A stretch of 8,987 bases of DNA from Candidatus Sumerlaeota bacterium (GTDB lineage: Bacteria; Sumerlaeota; Sumerlaeia; SLMS01). This document shows positions 1 to 4,983 of this stretch, piece by piece. The notes below the pieces were generated by a model. It saw only the letters and a program-made list of their open reading frames with translations, was not told the DNA's origin and did no database searches. Each line of letters starts with the position of its first letter. The stretch's first letter is position 1. Position numbers and translations under genes: made by a program. Location of the stretch: the NCBI GenBank assembly GCA_020850785.1, contig JADZDZ010000363.1, positions 1 to 8,987 on the forward strand. Direction: 5' to 3'.

Positions 1-1
1 G

Positions 2-511
2 CTGCTGGTTGATGCGGGCGTTGGCGGAGTGACGGGCGCGGAATACCTCTACAACACGCGCGATGAAAACAAGATGATCGCGGAGCAACTGCAGCAGATG
101 TGGCGGCGCTCGCTGGGGGTGGACGTTCGCATCCAGAACGCCGATTGGGACGTGGTGATGACACGCACGCGGCAAAATGATTTCGTTTCAGCCCGTGGAA
201 GCTGGTTCGGCGATTATCTGGACTCGCTGACGTATCTGGAACTATTCCAGTCCACCAATCCGAAGAACGGTCCGCGCTTCAAGAGCGAGAAATACGACGC
301 GCTGGTAGAGTCGGGGCGCTATGAGAAGGACTCCGTGAAACGCCAGCAGTTCTTCATCGAGGCGGAGAAATTGCTGGTGGAGGACGAGGCGGTGATCGCT
401 CCACTCTACACGAACGCCTTCGCCTATCTGGTTCAGGCGGACATCGAGGGGCTGTCCTCCAACACCATTGGCCAGAAGCTGTACGTGCGCGCCCGCCGGG
501 TTAAGAAGTAG
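2..511 (+). CDS. Peptide ABC transporter substrate-binding protein, OppA/DppA type (SBP_bac_5), 3' part only
   Basis: The reading frame is open from the first bases, so the gene starts upstream of the window; only about the last 169 residues are present. The visible part matches the C-terminal lobe of the family 5 solute-binding proteins that deliver oligopeptides to an ABC importer. Recognisable blocks are a helix opening (YLYNTRDENKMIAEQLQQMW), the strand-turn LGVDVRIQNADWDV, the GSWFGDYLDSLTYLELF segment that corresponds to the GW..DY..P..FL block of OppA, a TNPKNGPRFKSEKYDALV segment, and a final EAEKLLVEDEAVIAPLYTNAFAYLV block where OppA has AEQQLDKDSAIVPVYYYVNARLV. The usual short basic tail ends the protein. 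The N-terminal signal peptide or lipobox and any permease or ATPase genes lie outside the window. An internal GTG at 29 is not a credible start because homology continues upstream of it (LLVDAGVGG). Family assignment is firm; the ligand cannot be read. Confidence 0.9.
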   Translation: MLVDAGVGGVTGAEYLYNTRDENKMIAEQLQQMWRRSLGVDVRIQNADWDVVMTRTRQNDFVSARGSWFGDYLDSLTYLELFQSTNPKNGPRFKSEKYDALVESGRYEKDSVKRQQFFIEAEKLLVEDEAVIAPLYTNAFAYLVQADIEGLSSNTIGQKLYVRARRVKK

Positions 512-527
512 ACCTGAAAGGCGGCCA

Positions 528-558
528 TTGACAGACAGGGTGGAGTTTCGCCCTTATT
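528..558 (+). promoter_or_regulatory. Candidate sigma-70-type promoter for the PEGA/histidine kinase/repeat-protein operon
   Basis: A perfect TTGACA hexamer lies at 528-533 in the 70-nt gap after the peptide-binding protein. At 18 to 19 nt downstream are weak -10 candidates, CCTTAT (552-557) or CTTATT (553-558), each with only three of six consensus bases. This would place transcription start a few bases past 565 and leave a very short leader before the ATG at 582. No terminator is visible between 512 and 527, so read-through from upstream is also possible. The call rests on hexamer matching alone. Confidence 0.3.
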
Positions 559-581
559 TCGGCCAATCAGGCGATGGTGAA

Positions 582-992
582 ATGAACTTTAGAACTTTGG
601 CAAAACAAAACCGGGCCATTCTCGCGATGCTTTGCGTTGTGGGGGTGGCATTGCTGGCAGGCTGCGGCGTGCGGCAGAAGGTGATCGTGACCTCCGAGCC
701 GACTGGCGCGACGGTTTCAATGAACGGCGTGAACCTTGGGCGCACGCCCGTGGAGCAGCCTTTCCTTTGGTTCTGGTACTATGACTTTGTTGCGGAGAAG
801 AAGGGCTACGAAATCGCGGGGGTGCGGAAGCGCTTCCGCTCGCCCGTGTGGCTTTGGCCTCCGCTGGACCTTGTGATGGAAGCGATGCCGTTCTACGTGC
901 CCAGCGTAAAACGGGTGCATATCATTCTTGAACCGCAGCAGAACCGGCCAGCGCCTTCGTATTCCGTGGAAGAGTCGGCCACATCCTCGTAA
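582..992 (+). CDS. PEGA-domain lipoprotein
   Basis: A 136-residue predicted lipoprotein. Residues 1-28 form a lipoprotein signal: a basic start (KQNR), a hydrophobic stretch (AILAMLCVVGVALLAGC) and a lipobox LLAGC with Cys28 as the expected acylated residue. Directly after it comes a PEGA-type segment, VTSEPTGATVSMNGVNLGRT (about residues 36-55), with the family's P-x-GA-x-V-x-[ND]G...G-x-TP signature. This is a small beta domain found on surface proteins and kinases. The rest contains a conserved-looking tryptophan/proline block, RFRSPVWLWPPLDLVMEAMP, which I associate from memory with single-domain PEGA lipoproteins of planctomycetes and related groups. The ATG at 582 is chosen because it puts the signal at the N-terminus; the frame is open back to 468 but that extension has no signal character. 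The ribosome site is weak (GATGGTGA). It lies 16 nt upstream of the kinase gene, so it is probably cotranscribed with it. The PEGA domain suggests binding to envelope components; no activity is evident. Confidence 0.88.
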   Translation: MNFRTLAKQNRAILAMLCVVGVALLAGCGVRQKVIVTSEPTGATVSMNGVNLGRTPVEQPFLWFWYYDFVAEKKGYEIAGVRKRFRSPVWLWPPLDLVMEAMPFYVPSVKRVHIILEPQQNRPAPSYSVEESATSS

Positions 993-1008
993 GTGGGAGC
1001 CTCCTCGC

Positions 1009-2721
1009 GTGAGCGGTGACAAAAGTCAGCAGGCATGCCTTATCCCGCGCGAGATGCAGCCCGGCATGGAAAGCGTGTATGTGCTGCGCGGGGACCAGAC
1101 GACGGTGGGGCGCCATCCCAGCAACGACATCGTGCTGGCGCTGGATTCGATCTCGCGGTTTCATTCGCGCATCGACAAGCGTGGTGATTTCTACATCCTG
1201 CAGGACCTGAATTCCTCCAACGGCAGCCACCTGAACGGCGAACGCGTGACGCAGGGGACGATCAATCACGGCGACCTTGTTGCGTTCGGCAACGTGGAGT
1301 TCCTGTTCCAGAATGAAGTTGGTCCGCGCATCGAGAGCGATGCGCCGCCAAGCAGCTTCGTCGGAAAGCACATTGTCGATTTCACCGATGAACTTCCCGA
1401 CAACATCGGGTCGTCGAAATCCTTCGTCAAGGCGGAGGACTTTGAGCGCTCAAAGGCGAAGTCGTCGCTGTCGTCGTCCGTGCTGGACAAGAAGGCGGAC
1501 CGCGGGACGCTGTTGCGGCTGAACGCGCGGCTCAATGCGCTCTACAAGTTGTCGGAACTGTTCCGCGACGCGACCTCCTACGACAAGGAGGAGGCGATCC
1601 TTCAGCGCATCCTTGAGATTATCTTCGCGGCGATTGGCGCCGATCGCGGCATCATCCTGACGAAGTTCAACAAAGAGGCGGAAAATCTGGACGTGGCCGC
1701 GGTGAAGTATCGCGACGAGCCAATTGTGTCGCAGAAGGTGCAGGTTTCGCGCACCGTGCTGAAGGAAGTGGTCGCAAATCGCGTGGGTATCCTGAGCAAG
1801 GACACGACGATGGACGAACGCTTCTCCACGACGGAATCCATTCTGGCAAACCAGATTCGCTCCACGATCGCGGCGCCGATGCTGATCGGCGATGAACTGA
1901 TCGGCGTGATTCATCTGGACAGTTCGACCAAGGGAAAAACCTTCGAGCAGGACGATCTGGAATTCGTGATGATCGTCGCGACGGAAACCGCAGTGTCGCT
2001 GCACAACATGCGGATGCAGAAGGAAGCGGTGCATCGCGAACGCCTCGCGGCCGTTGGGGAAACGGTGGCGGGCATCAGCCACAACGTGAAGAATATCCTG
2101 CTGCTCTCGCAGGGCGGCGCGGAATTGCTGACGCGCGCCATCGATCGAAAAGACCTGGATGGAACGCGCGAGGCATGGCAGGTGGTGTCGCGCGGAATCG
2201 AGAAGATCGGCAAGCTGGTGCGCGACATGCTCGAATTCAGCAGCCACAAGAAGGCCGAGCTTTCCGACGTGGATGTGAACGACATGATCTGCGGGACGGC
2301 AGAGGAAATCGAGAGCCAGCTAATTGCCAAGGGCATTACGCTGGAGCTGGACCTTGACGAAGCCATCACCCCGCAACTGTTGGATGGCTTGGGACTTCAG
2401 CGCACCGTGATGAACCTGATCGTGAATTCCATGGAGGCCATCACGCATCAGCAGGGGCAGATTTCCGTGAGCACCAAGATTCGCCCCGATCGGACATTCA
2501 TGGTGATTCGCATCCGGGACAACGGGAGTGGAATCCCGCCGGAAAAAATGGAAAAGGTCTTCTTCCCATTCTACACCACCAAGGGCTCCAACGGAACGGG
2601 CCTTGGCCTGTCGATGTGCAAGAAGGTGGTGGAGGACATGCAGGGGAAAATCACCTGCGAATCGGAAGAAAATGTGGGCACGGTGTTCCAGATCGAGCTC
2701 CCCATTTCGGCGAAAGCCTGA
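1009..2721 (+). CDS. FHA-GAF sensor histidine kinase, soluble, with an atypical H-box
   Basis: A 570-residue cytoplasmic histidine kinase. The GTG at 1009 is chosen as start because GGGAG (995-999) lies 9 nt upstream and it begins 16 nt after the preceding stop; the frame opens further upstream only inside that gene. Domain order: an FHA domain (about 20-105) with all binding signatures, GR at 34-35, SRFH at 49-52, SSNG at 69-72 and NG at 76-77, which would bind phosphothreonine peptides; a Ser/Lys-rich linker (about 110-160); a GAF domain (about 180-335); a dimerisation/H-box helix with His358 in GISHNVKN; and a complete HATPase_c domain with N-box Asn473 (LIVNSMEA), G1 box DNGSGIP from Asp504, F-box FFPFYTTK (518-525) and G2 box GTGLG (529-533). 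No membrane segment or receiver domain is present and no response regulator is nearby, so its partner is elsewhere. Unusually, Asn359 follows the phospho-acceptor His where most HisKA kinases have Glu or Asp. It is followed 13 nt later by the repeat-protein gene. Confidence 0.93.
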   Translation: MSGDKSQQACLIPREMQPGMESVYVLRGDQTTVGRHPSNDIVLALDSISRFHSRIDKRGDFYILQDLNSSNGSHLNGERVTQGTINHGDLVAFGNVEFLFQNEVGPRIESDAPPSSFVGKHIVDFTDELPDNIGSSKSFVKAEDFERSKAKSSLSSSVLDKKADRGTLLRLNARLNALYKLSELFRDATSYDKEEAILQRILEIIFAAIGADRGIILTKFNKEAENLDVAAVKYRDEPIVSQKVQVSRTVLKEVVANRVGILSKDTTMDERFSTTESILANQIRSTIAAPMLIGDELIGVIHLDSSTKGKTFEQDDLEFVMIVATETAVSLHNMRMQKEAVHRERLAAVGETVAGISHNVKNILLLSQGGAELLTRAIDRKDLDGTREAWQVVSRGIEKIGKLVRDMLEFSSHKKAELSDVDVNDMICGTAEEIESQLIAKGITLELDLDEAITPQLLDGLGLQRTVMNLIVNSMEAITHQQGQISVSTKIRPDRTFMVIRIRDNGSGIPPEKMEKVFFPFYTTKGSNGTGLGLSMCKKVVEDMQGKITCESEENVGTVFQIELPISAKA

Positions 2722-2734
2722 ATCCCGCCGCACA

Positions 2735-4351
2735 ATGACGAAGGTTGGAATCGTGGCATTGCGTGCATTGGCGCTTCGCGCGTTGGTGATGGGGATTTGC
2801 GTCGTGCTGCTGGCGCTCCTTCCCGGCACGCTGACGGCGCAGGCGTTTCCGTTCTACCACCACGATGGTGATTCGCTCAGCGATCCCGATCACGATGAAA
2901 AGTGGATCATGTATCCATTTTATCGGGAGGAAGTCACGAGCAACACGCTCACCCGTGCGCTGCATCCGTTGTTCAGTTGGTATCGCGAGAATGACACGCG
3001 GAAGAAAGATTTCGACATTCTGTGGCCGATCTTCTCCTATCGTTATCGCGCGCAAACACAGGCGGCAAAAAACTCGCGGACGATCTACACCTTCCCGCTG
3101 TTCTTCCAGCGCAACGAGGAACGATTCGGGCGCGACGTGTACGGGCGCATGGTGCTGCCGCTATGGTATGAGGGGCGGCAGGGGCCGAGGAATCATTATC
3201 GAATCCTGTTTCCGATTTTCTGGTACGGCTACAATGCGCGGTTGGTGCTTCCATTTTTTCCCCCGCGGGAGCAGACGTTCATCGCGTTGTTTCCCCTCGC
3301 AGGGGATTTCCGCGGCTACTGGAATCGCGACCGCATTCGCTTTTTCCTATGGCCGATTTTCGTGCACAGTTCCGAAGGAAGCGGCGCGGACTACAATCAA
3401 ATCCATTCATTCATCTGGCCAATCTTTGGTGTCTACAGCGGGCCGAAGGTGACCGGCTTCCGCGTCTGGCCGTTGTTCAGTTGGGTGGAGAAGGAGGGGG
3501 AATTTGAGCGATACAGTTTCCTGTGGCCACTGGGGCATTATCGCAAGGGGCGCATCAGCAAGACGAACGACGGACAGCAAAACGTCTTCATGTTCATTCC
3601 CTTCTTCGCGAAGTTCCGGCAGCCGAAGACATCGCTCGACCTGATATTTCCGTTTTATGGAAAGCTGCGCGTGGGTGACCGCACGTCCACCGGCTACGCG
3701 TTGGCACTCTACAACCCCGATGTGAATACGCGCCTTGGCATCAAGGAGCAACGCTACCTGTGGTTCGTCGTGCGGAAGAAGACGCGCCTGCCGGGTTTTG
3801 ATCCCGACAACATTCCCAAGGACACGACAATCGGTGGCGGCGTGTTCCCCTTCTACACGCGAATGCACAACAGTACGCGTGTGCGCAAAAGCATCCTCTG
3901 GCCCATTCATCAATATCGTTATAACGAATACAATGAATTCACATTCCGGCGCAGTTACGTCGTGCCGTTCTACTCGAATCGCCTCCGCGTTTACAAGGAT
4001 GGCAGGTCTGTGCAATCGAAGTTCTTCTTCCCATTTTTCCGCTACAAGAGAACCACGGACGGCGATTCCTACACGAATGCGCTGCACTTGTTCTTCTACA
4101 GCGACGTTCAGGCCATCGACAGACTTTATGCACCGCTTTGGTCCTGGTGGGAAAAGAGCGAAAACAAATCCACGGGCGAGAAGCAACTGCGCTGGTTTCG
4201 CGAAGCATGGATTTACGAGCGGACGCCCGACGGTTCAACGCGCAAGCGGGTGAACGCCTTTATCTACCGCTATGAGAAAACAACGGGGGCCGACGGGCAG
4301 GCGGAAGGCCATTGGAGCGTCCTGTTTGGACTCTTCAAACGAAAGTTGTAA
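2735..4351 (+). CDS. Predicted secreted or outer-envelope protein made of WPxF/FPFY aromatic repeats; function unknown
   Basis: A 538-residue protein I cannot assign to a named family. Residues 1-37 look like a signal peptide: Arg near the start, hydrophobic core ALVMGICVVLLALLPG, and cleavage probably after TAQA (37). From residue 38 to the end the protein is a run of degenerate repeats, each centred on a hydrophobic-aromatic core such as FPFY, LWPIF, VWPLF, FPIFWY or IPFF and separated by charged, turn-like segments. The core prolines fall near 39, 61, 78, 98, 121, 142, 160, 173, 187, 207, 229, 246, 264, 289, 306, 372, 390, 411, 433 and 467, mostly 17-23 residues apart. The part from 315 to 365 and the last 70 residues are more degenerate. 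There are no cysteines after the signal peptide. The regular alternation suggests an all-beta fold, either a barrel in the outer membrane or a propeller/solenoid. ATG 2735 is taken as the start; GTG 2753, preceded by AAGG, is a possible alternative. It is the third gene of the operon. Confidence 0.8.
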   Translation: MTKVGIVALRALALRALVMGICVVLLALLPGTLTAQAFPFYHHDGDSLSDPDHDEKWIMYPFYREEVTSNTLTRALHPLFSWYRENDTRKKDFDILWPIFSYRYRAQTQAAKNSRTIYTFPLFFQRNEERFGRDVYGRMVLPLWYEGRQGPRNHYRILFPIFWYGYNARLVLPFFPPREQTFIALFPLAGDFRGYWNRDRIRFFLWPIFVHSSEGSGADYNQIHSFIWPIFGVYSGPKVTGFRVWPLFSWVEKEGEFERYSFLWPLGHYRKGRISKTNDGQQNVFMFIPFFAKFRQPKTSLDLIFPFYGKLRVGDRTSTGYALALYNPDVNTRLGIKEQRYLWFVVRKKTRLPGFDPDNIPKDTTIGGGVFPFYTRMHNSTRVRKSILWPIHQYRYNEYNEFTFRRSYVVPFYSNRLRVYKDGRSVQSKFFFPFFRYKRTTDGDSYTNALHLFFYSDVQAIDRLYAPLWSWWEKSENKSTGEKQLRWFREAWIYERTPDGSTRKRVNAFIYRYEKTTGADGQAEGHWSVLFGLFKRKL

Positions 4352-4372
4352 GCCGCAATTGCCAGAATGTGG

Positions 4373-4401
4373 TTGGCACGTTGGAGCCTGCGGGGCATTA
4401 A
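4373..4401 (+). promoter_or_regulatory. Candidate promoter for mscL
   Basis: TTGGCA (4373-4378, five of six matches to the -35 consensus) is followed after exactly 17 nt by CATTAA (4396-4401, three of six matches to the -10 consensus). It sits in the 94-nt gap between the repeat-protein stop and mscL and would give a leader of about 35 nt containing the AAGGA ribosome site. No convincing terminator separates it from the upstream operon, so mscL could also be reached by read-through. Confidence 0.3.
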
Positions 4402-4430
4402 CCATCATCGCATAAAACAACTCTTCGCGG

Positions 4431-4435
4431 AAGGA
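4431..4435 (+). promoter_or_regulatory. Ribosome binding site of mscL
   Basis: AAGGA lies 10 nt before the ATG at 4446 and fixes that start, which also gives the standard N-terminus of the channel. Confidence 0.7.
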
Positions 4436-4445
4436 TACTCCCACC

Positions 4446-4850
4446 ATGGGTATTGTGGCAGAATTCAAAGAATTTGCAATGAAAGGAAACGTCATCGACA
4501 TGGCGGTCGGTGTCGTGATCGGCGGCGCGTTCGGAAAAATCGTGACCTCTCTGGTGAACGACATCGTCATGCCATTGGTCGGATTGATCACGGGCGGTAC
4601 AGACATCAAAGATTTGAAGTATGTTATTCGGACTGCCGACCCCACAGCAAATCCACCCATCCCTGAAACTGCGGTGAGCTATGGTGCGTTTCTCAGCACC
4701 TGCCTCGATTTCTTCCTGATCGCGCTCTCTATCTTCCTCGTGATCAAGGCGATGAACACAGTTCGTCGTTACGCGGAGGAACAAGCGGCGCGCCTTCCCT
4801 TCGGCAAGAAGGAAGCTGCCGCCTCCCCCGCTGACGCGGAAAAGAAATAG
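4446..4850 (+). CDS. mscL: Large-conductance mechanosensitive channel MscL
   Basis: A 134-residue inner-membrane channel that opens under high membrane tension to release solutes after hypo-osmotic shock; it works as a homopentamer. The N-terminal helix (VAEFKEFAMKGNVIDMAVGV) and the pore-lining TM1 (about 16-46, with VGVVIGGAFGKIV and the NDIVMPLVGLITGG end) are close to the E. coli protein. A periplasmic loop (about 50-78) with DIKDLKY and a short proline-rich stretch leads to TM2 (about 79-105, SYGAFLSTCLDFFLIALSIF). The C-terminus is basic then Ala/Glu/Lys-rich (EEQAARLPFGKKEAAASPADAEKK) and lacks the amphipathic LLTEIRDLL-type helix that forms the cytoplasmic bundle in E. coli. That helix is known to be dispensable for gating, so the channel should be functional. 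It appears to be a separate unit, with its own ribosome site and a hairpin after it. Confidence 0.97.
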   Translation: MGIVAEFKEFAMKGNVIDMAVGVVIGGAFGKIVTSLVNDIVMPLVGLITGGTDIKDLKYVIRTADPTANPPIPETAVSYGAFLSTCLDFFLIALSIFLVIKAMNTVRRYAEEQAARLPFGKKEAAASPADAEKK

Positions 4851-4860
4851 TCGTTCCCGC

Positions 4861-4895
4861 CGCCCTTCGATGGCCCCCACGGTCATCGAAGGGCG
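4861..4895 (+). terminator. Hairpin after mscL, terminator-like but without a U-tract
   Basis: A perfect 12-bp inverted repeat, CGCCCTTCGATG (4861-4872) against CATCGAAGGGCG (4884-4895), begins 10 nt after the mscL stop. The 11-nt loop can close by up to three more pairs including a G-U. What follows is TTAAATCCCCC rather than a run of T, so as an intrinsic terminator it would be weak. It may instead stabilise the mscL 3' end or act with Rho. Confidence 0.55.
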
Positions 4896-4983
4896 TTAAA
4901 TCCCCCAGCAGTCACGACTCGTTTTGCATGGACGCCCCCATTGCGATCAGGGGACGGTGGGTTTGCCTTTGGCAGATCGAATC

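Noticed and set aside
468..581. N-terminal extension of the PEGA lipoprotein back to 468
   Set aside because: It overlaps the end of the peptide-binding protein gene, is Arg/Pro-rich and would bury the lipoprotein signal sequence inside the protein.
928..1008. Upstream TTG start (928) for the histidine kinase
   Set aside because: It lies inside the PEGA lipoprotein gene and adds only basic, domain-free residues; the GTG at 1009 has a proper ribosome site.
1450..2247. Minus-strand open frame of 265 codons opposite the histidine kinase
   Set aside because: The Arg/His/Gln-rich product has no domain, while the plus strand shows GAF and H-box motifs across the same bases.
3407..4186. Minus-strand open frame of 259 codons opposite the aromatic-repeat protein
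   Set aside because: Because the repeat protein is unrecognised I considered whether this strand might be the real gene. The plus-strand frame has a signal peptide, regular repeats over its whole length and operon spacing, whereas this one has no signal, motif or ribosome site.
4360..4378. Small inverted repeat TGCCA/TGGCA before mscL as a terminator
   Set aside because: The stem is only 5 bp with a 9-nt loop and no U-tract; this is within chance expectation.
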